64,000 nucleotides of DNA, taken from contig NC_081406.1 in the NCBI RefSeq assembly GCF_030272615.1, forward strand, positions 245,389,218 to 245,453,217, written 5' to 3'. Origin of the DNA: Cryptomeria japonica. Taxonomy: Eukaryota > Streptophyta > Pinopsida > Cupressales > Cupressaceae. Both the position numbers and the translations under genes were made by a program. The notes below the pieces were generated by a model. The model had not been told where the DNA came from, did not search any database, and worked only from the letters and a program-made list of their open reading frames with translations. Of the stretch, positions 11,543-23,700 are shown one piece after another (position 1 is the first letter of the stretch; each line of letters begins with the position of its first letter).

Positions 11543-12006
11543 TGTTGGTGTAAATAATTATTCATCATGGATATTATTACACCTTACTTAAGTTTACTTA
11601 GGTACATGCATTACATAGTAGCTTGGGTATGAGACACTTGGGTGTTTGTGCCACATTGGGATAGTTTGTGTAGGAGAATTTCCACCTTTTATGGTGTTGA
11701 TCTTGTTGTTACACTCCACATCCAGTGGATGATCCACCTCATGTGGACTATTATATTATTTCTCCTACCTACCCACACCTATTTCCTACCTACCCTTGCT
11801 TCTTAGTGAGCCACATGTCATGTTTGTGTGCTCACATATCCATATAGCCTTTCCTTTATAAGCAGGCTCATTTTCATTGTATGTAACAATTGATGATCCA
11901 ATTGATCAGTATTTTCTCTTGATAGAATACAGTTTATTCCTATCATCTATTTTGTTCTCTCTTATTTGTGTTTTCCATTGCCTCTTGATCTTGGCAAAAT
12001 CTCACA
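11543..12006 (+). repeat. 5' LTR of copia-type gag-protease element
   Basis: 464 bp, TG...CA. It contains a TATA-like CCTTTATAAGCAGG near 11,871, followed ~35 bp later by TGTAACAATTG, a plausible promoter and start region. Confidence 0.9.
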
Positions 12007-12020
12007 TGGTATCAGAGCCA
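12007..12020 (+). other. Primer binding site (initiator tRNA-Met)
   Basis: TGGTATCAGAGCCA, the usual plant copia primer site, abuts the LTR with no spacer. Confidence 0.9.
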
Positions 12021-12818
12021 TTAGAGTGTCATTGGCTTGCTAATTGAGAGAAATTTGATGCTATTTGGGGTTGTGTATTTGGAGTTTTCTATTGCAGGTT
12101 ATTATTGAAGCTTGATGGGTCAAATCTGAGGTTAGCATTGGATTAAGGAGGACCAAGAAAGTCAGTTTTGCCTTTTGTTTCATCCAAATCAGACTTCGGA
12201 GGCCAAATCTAGAGGCATTTGAAATTTTCCAGAAATTATAATTTTGCAAGCATTTTTCAAATAGCGATATCTCACTCATCCGAACTCATTTTTTCGAGCA
12301 ATTTTTTTTGTTTTTGGGTAGAATTTTGTGATCTGTACAATGGTGTAGGAGTTTTCTGATTTTTGGATACAGGTTTTTCAGAAATCGTGAAATCCCGATT
12401 TTTACAACTTTGGAGGCTTTGTTTGGGCTCATAAGGACTCCTTTTCAGGTGTCGTTTTTTTTTAAAGTGCATATTTTTCCATCTACTTTCATAATCTACC
12501 ATCTGTTTGCAGTGATTTTAAGTAGAAATTGTACTTTCAGTATTTGGCCATTTTTGGCATATTTGGTACTTGCATTTTGCTTGGATCTCAGTTTAGATCA
12601 CTAGCAGTATTTGTTGAAGTCTCTTAGATCTCATTTTGAGAAGTTGTAAATTGAAATCAGAAGTCCACTTTGCCTTGTTTTGCAAGTGGCCCATTGTATA
12701 TGCACTAAGTATAAAGTGTCAAATCACCATTTTGGGGGGATTTCTTGATTGAGTATTTTGGGGGGGTGTCTTGTGTGATTGTGTCTCTCTCTATCTTGTG
12801 TTTTTTCATTTTGGTGCT

Positions 12819-13397
12819 ATGAGTTCTCCTAAATTTCCACTTTTAACTCCTCATAATTATGCATCATGGAAAATTAAGGCACAGAGTAAACTAATGGAAA
12901 AAAGACTCATTCATTATGTAAATGAAACTATTACAGCACCACCTGATCCTAAGGCTGATCCTAAAGCTCAAATTGAATGGCTTACTAAGAATGCTATGGC
13001 ACTTGGAACTCTTAGAAAGTATGTATCAGATGACCTCATTTTTCACATTGATAAGTGTACAACAATTAAAGAGGCTTGGGATATTTTTAAGAAATTCTAT
13101 GGTCAAGTTGATGAGATTAAGGGCTACAAGTTTGATAGTGAACTCACAACTTTGGATCCCAAGGATTTTGATACAATCCAAGATTATGTCACAAAAGCAA
13201 CTGAGCTAAGAGCAAAGCTAAAGGATTGTGGAATTGACAAAAAGGATACTCAATTGGTTTATAACTTGTTGGACAAGCTTCCTTCAGAGTATGCAGCCTT
13301 TGTAACTAGCTTTCATACCCATAGGTTAGCTCAAGGTTCCTCATACACTTCTCCCTCATTTGATTCATTCATGGAGATGTTGGGCAATCTAAGTTGA
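12819..13397 (+). pseudogene. Copia Gag, N-terminal part (UBN2/retrotran_gag type)
   Basis: The frame starts MSSPKFPLLTPHNYASWK, typical of plant copia Gag, which opens with a [LF]xxxNYxxWK motif. Helical text follows: AWDIFKKFYG, then LTTLDPKDFDTIQDYV, then LVYNLLDKLPSEYAAFV, the conserved 'LLxxLPxxY' block. A longer frame is open from 12771, but the ATG at 12819 matches the family start. The frame breaks at 13395-13397 (TGA), where the reading frame shifts near 13394 and continues in the next feature. Gag forms the cytoplasmic particle of the retrotransposon. Confidence 0.85.
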
Positions 13398-14761
13398 CCA
13401 CGATGGGGATTCTCAAATCTTCAAAGTCACAAGCTTTGGTGGCTAACAAAGGGAATTAAAGTAATCAAGGAAAAGGCAAGAATCAAAAGCAACCTAAGTC
13501 TAAACCACAACAAGATGGAGCACAATCTTCCTCTCCACAACAAGGTGATTCACCATTCTCACCTAAGAGGAAATCATATAAGGACAATCTTTTTTGTGGA
13601 TATTGCAAGAAGTCAGGACATGATGAACATCATTGCTATAAGAAGGATATTGATGAGTTGAAGAATCTACTTGAGAAGAATAGAATCAACCTACCTTCTA
13701 GAATGTCTACGTTGGCTTCTTCTTCCAAGGATAAAGGAAAGGATCACTCTTTTGGGATAGATAAAGGAAAGGGACAAGCTCTTTGTGCTACTACAAGTCA
13801 TGATTCAGGGAGATGGCTTCTAGATTCAGGGGCTTCTCATCATATGGCATCTTCGCAGTCTATGTTTTCTACATTTGAGCCTTGCCACATGCCGCAGATT
13901 TTGATGGGCAATCATACATACATGGATGTGATTGGGAAAGGATCTATTGCCATTGGGGATAACTCCTTCAATGATATGTTGTGTGTACCCCACTTGACAA
14001 ATAATCTTCTTTCCATCTATCAAATCACACATGGGGCAACTAGGAAAACTGTGGAGTTCACACCTGATTCAGTTATCTTTAGAGACTTGGAGAGTGGAGC
14101 TATCATTGCGACTGGAGTGGTTGATCATGCATCTCGATTATACTCTTTTTCAGATTTTGGTCCTATTGATGAGGTTGATTCTTCCTATGTTGATGATTCA
14201 GATTTTGAGGAGAACTTTGGGCATTTGAACTTGGGGATTCTCACATGTAACCCCGTTCTTGAGCCTTGCATTTCATCTCCTCCTATTGATATCACACCAC
14301 CTATTGCACCTGATGATGCAACTAGTGCAACAGTTTTGCCTTCTTGTGATTCAGTGCAGCAAGATATTTCATGTCTTCCAGTTTCAGTTGATTGGGATGC
14401 CTACTTGATAGACATTGCAGGTTTGTTTGTGGACTCTCATATTGCAGATTTGGGAGACACCATTGATGACATTCATCTTCTCTTTGATGAAGATGATTCG
14501 TCTTTGATTATTGCGAGGGATAACTCTGACCCTCTTGTGCATTCTCTACATGATCAATCTTTAGAGGTTGGCATGATTGTGGATACTTTTGTACAACACT
14601 TGGAGGAGGTCTCTTTATCTTTTGAGGAGACATATGAGTCTTTGGATATTGTTTTACATTCATCTCCACTAGATCTTGGAGTGCCTTTTTCAACAATGTG
14701 GCACATTTTACCACCTTTGGAGGGGGTATCTTTCAGCATCAACATGGGGACACTTGAGTAG
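13394..14761 (+). pseudogene. Copia Gag zinc knuckle, protease and an unknown acidic C-terminus
   Basis: This continues gag in another frame. A nonsense TAA lies at 13457, then a CX2CX4HX4C knuckle (CGYCKKSGHDEHHC, about 13595-13636), then a protease with WLLDSGASHHM (about 13813-13845) and the late protease motif LCVPHLTNNLLSI. Instead of the integrase zinc finger and core, the frame runs on for about 200 residues of very acidic, Ser/Asp/Leu-rich sequence (for example DDIHLLFDEDDSSLIIA) and stops at 14759. No integrase or RT text follows. The acidic tail is not recognised. It could be a domain acquired by this lineage or non-coding sequence that happens to be open. Confidence 0.75.
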
Positions 14762-15253
14762 TTTTCAGATATTTCATTCATCATGAGGTTTTTTCATACA
14801 TCTTCCATTCATGGTTGGGGAAACTTCATGGATACACCTTTGGTTTTGTTTCTTCCTAAAGGGAGGAACATGGTTCGACATTCATGGAGTAGTTTCTTCA
14901 TTCATCTTCGAGCTTTTATCATTGGTGCAGATTCCAGATTGAGGGGGGGCTTCCTAGTCTCTATTCTTCTTATCTCATATGGGGAGGACTTTTTCCTCAC
15001 ATGGGGTTTTGTCCTTCACATACTTCTATGAGAGTTATTTGTATCTAGTTTTCATCTCTCTTTTGGGGGAGGGTTTTTTCCCATTGGGTTTTTCTCTCTT
15101 TCCTCGCTTTGCGAGGATTTCCTTGCATTGGTTTTCATGCATTTGCATTTGTACATGGGTACCTAACATGGCCTCGTAGCCAGGACCCATCTTGCATTGC
15201 GTAGTTGCATTGTAGACTTAAGTGCATTCCCCTAAGTTGCACTTAAAGGTGGG
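14762..15253 (+). other. 3' untranslated part of copia-type element with polypurine tract
   Basis: No coding signal; several G-rich runs. The purine tract AAAGGTGGG at 15245-15253 abuts the 3' LTR. Confidence 0.7.
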
Positions 15254-15717
15254 TGTTGGTGTAAATAATTATTCATCCTGGATATTATTACACCTTACTT
15301 AAATTTACTTAGGTACATGCATTACATAGTAGTTTGGGTATGAGACACTTGGGTGTTTGTGCCACATTGGGATAGTGTGTGTAGAAGAATTTCCACTTTT
15401 TATGGTGTTGATTTTGTTGTTATACTCCACATTCAGTGGGTGATCCACCTCATGTGGACTATTATATTATTTCTCCTACCTACCCACACCTATTTCCTAC
15501 CTACCCTTGTTTCTTATTGAGCCACATGTCATGTTTGTGTGCTCACATATCCATATAGTCTTGCCTATATAAGCAGACTCATTTTCATTGTATGTAACAA
15601 TTGATGATCCAGTTGATCAGTATTTTCTCTTGATAGAATACAGTTTATTCCTATCATCTATTTTGCTCTCTCTTATTTGTGATTTCCATTGCCTCTTGAT
15701 CTTGGCAAAATCTCACA
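15254..15717 (+). repeat. 3' LTR of copia-type gag-protease element
   Basis: 464 bp, same length as the 5' LTR and about 96% identical. It ends TCTCACA, followed by AAATG. Confidence 0.9.
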
Positions 15718-17644
15718 AAATGGAAAGATGTCTTAAGAAGCAATAGCTTGATCTTATGAGACTACATTTTAGATGTTATAATTGTTTTGATCTATGACAT
15801 CTATCAATTTCATTACAGGTGAGAAAAAGGATGCCAAAAAAAACATGAGATTGTTGATAGCTCCTTGGTTTGGCTTATCCCATACAAAATGACTTTAATT
15901 GGGAAGCCTCCTAAGGGTGTCTTCTTAGGAAAACCTCCAAGTGTGTCTTGCTACCATATGATAGTGACCTGCTTTTGTTGTTAACTCTACATCTCCCAAG
16001 GTTCATGTATCTCATGCTAAGGAGCCTATGCTGCATTTTGGCTCAATTGAAGTTATATGTAAGTGCAATGGTAGAGGTTAAATTTGCCCCTTGCTTTCAA
16101 TAGAGGAAATTCCTACTTCTCCCATGTTTGCCTCTAAAGGCTATGCCACTAAACCCCTTTGAAAGTAGATTTGCTAATTTTGTGATGTGAATAGGGATAT
16201 AGATCCTTAAATAGTATTGCCAAGGACAATTGAATGGACAAGTTACTATAGAAGGTCACTCTCAAGAAAGAAAGCTGCAATTTAAAATGGTTCAAAGATT
16301 TCATAAGACAACGAGATTGGAAAGCATGTTTAGTGTTGGTTAGCTTTTAGTAGATTGTTTAGATATGTTTTAGTTTTGCTTCCCAATTTGAGAGCAATTT
16401 TAGCATTTAATTTAAAATAATCATCTTTTTGGTCTTCACTAGCCATTTAGACCTATTTGTAATAGACTTTTAACCATGGATTTTGAGCCCAATCGAACCC
16501 ACTGCTAACTTATGAAAAAAAGTTTGGAAGAGAAGTCAAGAATCTATGTTTTATCTGATAAATGCATCTACGGTGAACAAATATGGTACTGTGGAATTAT
16601 ATTGGCAATGGTTACAATGTACAAAACTTAAATGTTGTGAGTTTAAGCAGCAACAAAGTCTCGAGCAAAATTGAAGGACCAGTTACAGAAGTGAAACAAC
16701 TATTGCAAGGTGTGTTTTCTTTTTCCTTTTCTATACTTGTACTCATTTGAAATCATTTGTATTTCTTAAAAATTATCTATCATAATAACATATTAGATAT
16801 TTTCAAAAAGTAGAAATAGCATTGGAAAGTCCTTTAAATAGAGTATAAGTAATTGAAAAGGTAGCATGAAGTAAGCTTTCGAGAAACATCGAAGTACAAA
16901 CACAACTCTTTATATCTATCTCTAAAATTATTTAACTTGGAATGGTGCAGGCAGTCATAGCACCAATGTCACAGGACAAATTTGTCACGAATAAATTATT
17001 GCCTTACCTTTTGAGATTCGGGAATTTACTTTCTGATGAGCAATCACTTGCCTAGGATTGCACTCTATTTATGTTCTTGGACACATTGAATTTAAGGCAC
17101 TCCACCAAAATATACTTAAATTGTTTGCCAAATCTCAAACTAAGGATATACAGGGTGAAGTTTACTTTGGTTCATGGATCTAAATGAAAAATAATGCCCA
17201 ACACCTAGAAGACATACCATGTTGACACATTAATTAAATAAAAATGCTTCGAGATAAAAAGTTGGTTGGCAAGGCTTGCTGTACAATACTCCTGGGACTA
17301 GAGATATTACACAGAACAAATAACCACAGATCATTAGCAGGGCTTTTGCATATAATTGAAGACTTCCCCGTCTCAGTTTCTTCATGCAAGATCCATATTC
17401 AAATTCCAGCTGCATCACAAACATAACAATTAAACTCGACAGATTTAATAGAAATGCTTATGTGTTTCTACACCTGAATCTACGGTAGGCAATCCCAAAC
17501 ATTTAGAAGAAAGATATTTATATTTGAAACTTAGAATAACCGTGATACAAAACTTTAGCAAAACCAGAAGGTCACTGCTACAGAATCCTAAGAACAATGA
17601 TATGAGAAACCAGCTTACCACTTTGCAATAACCAATTCACCTAA
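15718..17644. other. No supported gene; 3' flank of the methyltransferase gene
   Basis: After the copia element, degenerate coding-like text (15723-16200) may be the other half of the relic at 10.98-11.54 kb. The rest is AT-rich with short chance frames. The 3' untranslated region of the minus-strand gene must begin just below 17,645; I could not place a convincing polyadenylation signal. Confidence 0.5.
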
Positions 17645-17716
17645 TTACATGTCTTCAAAACCTTCTTCATCTCCAGATTCTTCTGCAAGCTCCATCTCTC
17701 TTCTTACAAAGTCCAG
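17645..17716 (-). CDS. Methyltransferase terminal exon
   Basis: Acceptor CTGCTGCAG|CTGG at 17718-17717. It codes LDFVRREMELAEESGDEEGF plus EDM and a TAA stop at 17647-17645. The acidic tail resembles the C-terminus of related plant proteins. It is in phase with the previous exon if the GA donor site is used. Confidence 0.75.
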   Translation of the reverse strand: MDFVRREMELAEESGDEEGFEDM

Positions 17717-20700
17717 CTGCAGCAGTAAATAAAGTGTGAATTAGAAAGTAGATAGGATTGTAAGAAACCAATTCAGGAAAAATCTTACACCTTAATCCTT
17801 AAGTCATGACTACTAATGAACAAGAAACAGTTTATTTGTCCAAACAAATTGATTATCAACTCTAGCCTTTTCCCTCACATATTAGAAGCTTCATTAATAC
17901 AATGCAAGACAATAAACGTCCTTCAACTAATCTGACTGATTTCAAATATTTTGAGAGAAATTTGAGAGACTCAAGATGAGACTCTGATTACAGTGAAATG
18001 CGCAGTTACTGCCAGCCAATAAAGGAAATAAGCTAACACATGAGGCCTAAGAAAGAGCAACAGAAATGAGAAAAAGCCATTCCTGATCATCAGAAAGGCG
18101 TTGCTGTTGAGCAACAAAAAGAACACTCCTGCATTCTCCACCATCATCTTCCACAACAAGTGAGCCATCATCAATCAATAGATTCTCACAAAGGTCCATT
18201 GCAACCTTTTCATATGAAACTATGTCCACCAAAAATCCATTGCGTTTGAAGACTTTCTCAATCCATTTCCCTTCATGCTCCTGCAATCATAAATCATGTT
18301 CTTAGACAGTTACCATTCACCCTGTTACTAGAATAAAATAAGACAGAATAAAAATGAAAATGCAATACGTACTTCTGAACTGGAATCCAGTTCAACAGCT
18401 GCTAGAGGTAACTCTCCCACAAAAAGACTACCTTTCATAGCTAGACAGCTAATTTGGTAAAGAATCTCTTCAAGTCTATCTGATGTCATTGGATAGAATC
18501 CCTTCATATCAATGAATTTTTTGTCACTATAGACCCGAATGCCTTCATGCTCAACAGCATGAACATCAAAAGATGCTACTATTCAATATAATTAGAAACA
18601 CCCAAACAACTGGACCAATTAAGTTATGTAATAACCTGGATTTCAAAACAACCATCTGGATGCAACTGCATTCAATCCACTTTAATTACTACTGGTTTGG
18701 GTCAAACTTCTAGATCCCTCTTCAGGGATAACTGTATCATAAAATCCAATTGATACCTGCGGAGGGGTCTAGAAGTTAGACTCCAGAACACCAATATAGT
18801 AGAGTGGATTGAACACAACTGCATCTACATCCGGATGTTTTGAATATGAGAACCTGTTGAAAAAATCTTAAAAATCTAATCACCTGGATTGCCCAGAAAC
18901 TTGGCTTATCACCTTTGTAACCCAAGCTTCGTAGCCTCTCTTGCAATTCTACTAATTTGGCAGGAATGTGCCTGAATAGAGAGTTCCTTGATGTTCTTGC
19001 TCCAACTTCTGGCCAGGTTTAAAGAGTAAGCCTATCAAAGACCAATAAATATATGACCTATAACATGAAATATTATTGTCTAACATTCAATATTAAATGT
19101 CAAAACTAAACAAATAATTTTTTTTACATTCATTTTATACAATTTGGGAACTTATCATGGTCCACTAAAAAATTTAGTTTGAGAGACTCATCATGAAGAA
19201 TCAAACCACCATAAGACTTGTAAATCTGATCCCAAGTGAGGAAACGAGAAAATATTTGCAAGTTACAGGAATCAGTAAAATCAATTGAGATGTCTGCACA
19301 AGATGCACCACATTTTAAGATCCAAAAATTCGATAGGCATCAGTGCAAGGGATGAATTTCCAAAATTCGATAGGCTAAAGGCTGACTGTCTCCAAGAGGA
19401 ATCAAGGCAAAATAAGAAAGGGATCAAGCAAAAGAATATAGATGAAGATCTCCAAGTTCTAAATACAAACTCAAACAAGAAAAGCAAGCAGAAACAATTT
19501 AGAAAGAGAAAGGGTCGTCACGGCAAGAACACCTTCAAGAAGGACCTTTCTCAGATTCAATGTTACAGATGTGACAAATTTGGGCACTATGTTGCCAAAT
19601 GTCCAGAAAGAGCTAAGCAACAAGCCACATTTGTCAAAACAGGAAAATCTAAAAGGGAAGAGGACCCCGAGAAGTATGTACTCTATTTAGCACTCACAAA
19701 CCAAGCATCAAACAAAGTTAACTCCTGGGCGATCGACAGTGGCTCATCCAGACACATTACAGGATTCAGAGAAGTGCTAGACTCCATGAAAGAGGAGAAT
19801 GACAAGGAAGTAACTATCGGAGATGACTCTACACATCCAGTCAAAGGAGTTGGAACCTGCACCATCAAACTAAAGTTAGGTGTATCATTACAACTTAAAG
19901 GAGTACTATATGTTCCAGGCATCAAGAGAAACCTAGTCTCAATATCAGCATTGGAGGACAATGGATACAGAGTGACCTTCATGGACAACAAAGTGTTGGC
20001 TTGGCCAAAGAATTCATCCATCAAGAAAGCTAAAACTATTGGTCAAAGATAAGGCTACTTGTATGAGCTATGCACAGAGCCCAACTTAGTCATAATCCAT
20101 GAAACTACATATGCTAATGAAGTCTGGCATAGAAGACTAGGCCACCTGAATTTTAGAGCTTTATCATCAATGGGAAACCTTGTCACGGGACTACCTAAGT
20201 TAAAGCAATATCATTCAGGGGCATGCAAAGGATGTGCCCTAGGTAAAAATACTAAGGGTGTTTTTCAAAATAGTACTAGGAAAACAAGTAAAATTTTAGA
20301 GTTAGTTCATTCTGATGTATGTGGACCCATGTTCGTACCTTCTTGGGGGGGATTTTTGTATTATGTAATATTTGTTGATGACTACTCTAGGAAAACGTGG
20401 ATCTACTTTCTGAAATGTAAAGAATCAGAAGAGATCCTTAATAGGTTTAAAGAATTCAAATCACTAATAGAGAACTACTCAGGAAATAAAATTAAAACCC
20501 TAAGAACTGATAATGGGGGGAATACACATCAGAATTATTTAAAGAGTTTTGTAAAAATTCAGGGATTAGGAGGGAGTTAACAATACCTTAGAAACCTCAA
20601 CAAAATGGGGTAGCTGAGAGGAAAAATAGGACAATAGTTGAAGCTGTCAAAGCTATGATTCTTGATCAGAATCTAAATGTCAATCTTTGGGCAGAAGCAA

Positions 20701-23700
20701 CTAGCACTATTGTATATATTCAAAACAGATGTCCTCACTCCCATCTTGAAGATAAGACCCCTGAGGAAGTCTTTACTAAATCAAAACCAGATATCAGTCA
20801 CCTTAGGATATTTGGATGCCCCGTCTATATTCATGTACCTAGGGAGAAAAGATTAAAATTAGAGCCTTCTGGAAAAAGGGAAATCCTTGTAGGATATAAT
20901 GAAACCTCCAAAACCTACAAGATCTATATACCTGGTCAAAAGAATATTGAACTAAGTAGGGATGTGATCTTTGAAGAAGACTTAGCCTTCAAAAGAGCCC
21001 AAAGCTCACTAGACCCTGAAGTCTATATCCCTACCCCTAGCATAGATGAAGATCCTACTCCTGAGCTTCAGAGGGAGAATCCTGAGGAAACTATAGGTGA
21101 AACTCAAAATCCACCTAGAGAAAACCTCAAGAAAAGACCACTATGGGCCACCAAGACTGTAGCAGAAGCTCAAAAGTTTGTTGTTCCTTCAGAAACCTTC
21201 AGGGAAAGCAAAAGGCCTAATAAATTCACTAGCTATGTTGCCCTTATGAATGATCTCTCTAAAGCCGAACCAAACAATGTATCAGATGCACTTGAACATC
21301 AAGTATGGAAGGATGCCATGTTTGAAGAATATCAATCCATTATAAAAAATGATGTTTGGGAGATTGTTCTTAGGCCAACTAAGAAATCTATTGTTTCATC
21401 TAAATGGCTTTTCAAGATCAAACATGCTACAGACGGCAGTATTGAAAAACACAAGGCTAGATTTGTAGCTAGAGGGTTCTCACAAAGGGAAGGAATAGTT
21501 TATGAAAAAACTTTTGCACCTGTTGCCAGGTATACATCAGTAAGAGTTGTATTAGCCATTGCAGCAGCAAAGGGGTGGAAGGTACACCAGATGGATGTTA
21601 AGACAGCATTTCTAAATGGTGAGATCTCAGAAGAAGTCTACCTAGAGCAACCTGAAGGGTTTGAAATTCATGATGCAGAGTCTCATGTGTGTAGACTCAA
21701 GAAAGCTCTCTATGGGCTTAAACAGGCTCCCAGGGCCCGGTATGAAAGAATTGACACCTATCTCTCAGGACTAGGCTTCTCTAAGAATGATGCAGATCCT
21801 AATCTCTACTACAAAAGAAATAAAGGTGATATGCTAATATTGATTTTATATGTTGACGACTTATTAATCACAGGAAATGATCACCTTATAGATCAATGCA
21901 AGAAAGATCTATCCAAAGAATTTGATATGAAGGACTTGGGACTCCTTCATTACTTCCTAGGATTGGAAGTATGGTAGAATTTTGACAACATTATACAAAA
22001 CCAAGGAAAGTATAACTTGGATATTTTGAAGAGATTCGGAATGCTAAACTGTAGGCCCATGACCTCTCCTATGGAAACCAATTTACACAAACTTAAAGAA
22101 GAAGCAACAGAGTCACAACCCACTAACCCTACTCAATACAGATAGATGATTGGGTCCCTGATGTACCTGGTAAATACAAGGCCAGATATCTGTTATGCAG
22201 TTAATGCTCTAAGTCAATTTATGTGTGAACCTAAGGAGATACACTTGGTTGCAGTAAAACACATAATGAGATACCTACAAGGTACCCTAAACCTTGGTCT
22301 CAAATATGAGAAAATTAATATAGACCTACATGGATTTACAGATTCAGAATGCGCTGGAAGTGTGACTGACAGAAAAAGCACTTCAGGGTGTTGCTTCAGT
22401 CTAGGTTCAGCTATGATATCTTGGATCAGCAGGAAGCAGTCTTCTGTAGCTCAAAGCTCCACCGAGGCAGAATACATTGCAGCTTCTATGGCTGCCCGAG
22501 AGGCAGTATGGCTTAGGAAGTTGCTTGTGGGGTTGTTTGGAGAGCCTATGAAACCCATTGTTATACATTGTGACAATCAGAGCTGCATAAAACTTTCAGT
22601 AGATCCAGTGTTCCATGACAAATCCAAGCATATTGAGATTCCATACCACTATGTGCGAAATATGGTAGACAGGAATGTGATCCAATTAGAATATGTTTGT
22701 ACAGGAGATCAAACTGCAGATATTCTGACCAAACCTCTTTCCAAAGTGAAGGTTGATCACTTCAGAAAAGGTTTAGGTATGATAGAAAGGTAATTTGCTT
22801 TGTAATTTGTATTTGCATATCAATAAGATGTTTAATGTGTAAACTTCTTTGTCATGATAGGACATTTTGGATTTTATCCCCTAGGTTCATATCTAAGAGG
22901 TGACGATCTCTCAAGATAATGAAAACTTGTATGTAGACATTATAAGGTGACGTTCTTATAATGTCCAAACCAGTTATCATGTTGGATCTCTGGTGTGTCA
23001 TGGATGTGCCATGATTGTGTTGTGGTAAAACATTTGTATAAGATGTTGGTGCACATACCACAACTTGGACAAGATAAGAATTAATCTTTCTCATATGATT
23101 ATCCTTGAGTATTGCGTGTTTAGGCAATACCGATATCACATGCTTAGGTGATATCCTGTCATCACAAGATTGACGTGATGGACATTTGTATCACGTGTTT
23201 AGATGATACTTCATATCATGTGATTAGGTGATATGATTTTCTAGAGAGTCATATTGTGTAAAGAATACTAACCATCATTTGAATTGTGATGCTTGATATA
23301 TTGTTTTCATTTATCTTACCTAGCTAAGAGGGAGTGTTAATGCATGATAGCCCTCCTTCTAGCGCCAATTCTGTTGAGCGCTGGAGGAGGGTGATGCAAG
23401 AGCATCCCCGATCAATGAGCAATCTTGCATCAACCAAAAATATTTCCTTTCAGTTCTATTCTTGTTTAGTTCTTTGTGCAGTTTTCTGTGTTCATACCGG
23501 TATGTACCGGTAGTTGCTTGTTCTTTGTGGCAAATCTTATTTTCGGTTTCCAGACGGTTTCATGTGCTTGATTCCAGATTTCCAGTTCATTTAGGTTCTT
23601 TTCCAGTCAGTTATCGCTTTTGGTTGACTGTTTCTGGGTTCTGGGACAGTTCTTGTGCTTACCAGTTGGTTTTACTTCATTACCGGCTCTTGGCATGTGG

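Larger units (their letters stand above)
11543..15717 (+). mobile_element. Ty1/copia-type element with gag and protease only
   Basis: It has two 464-bp LTRs (TGTTGGTG...TCTCACA), with about 19 differences by eye (~4%). The primer site TGGTATCAGAGCC follows the 5' LTR directly and a purine tract (AAAGGTGGG) precedes the 3' LTR. The flanks read AAGTG (left) and AAATG (right), a 5-bp target duplication with one change. The interior is 3.25 kb and codes only for Gag and a copia-type aspartic protease. No integrase, reverse transcriptase or RNase H is present, so it must rely on enzymes from another element. Confidence 0.9.
19334..23345 (+). mobile_element. Ty1/copia relic, 5'-truncated in gag and 3'-truncated after 11 bp of LTR
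   Basis: Order gag(CCHC)-protease-integrase-RT-RNase H is that of copia. Homology with the minus-strand element at 49-55 kb begins at about 19334 (GGCATCAGTGCAAGG), so the 5' LTR and N-terminal Gag are gone. The 3' end keeps the purine tract AAGAGGGAG and then only TGTTAATGCAT (23335-23345) of the LTR. Several stops and frameshifts break pol. Confidence 0.88.
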
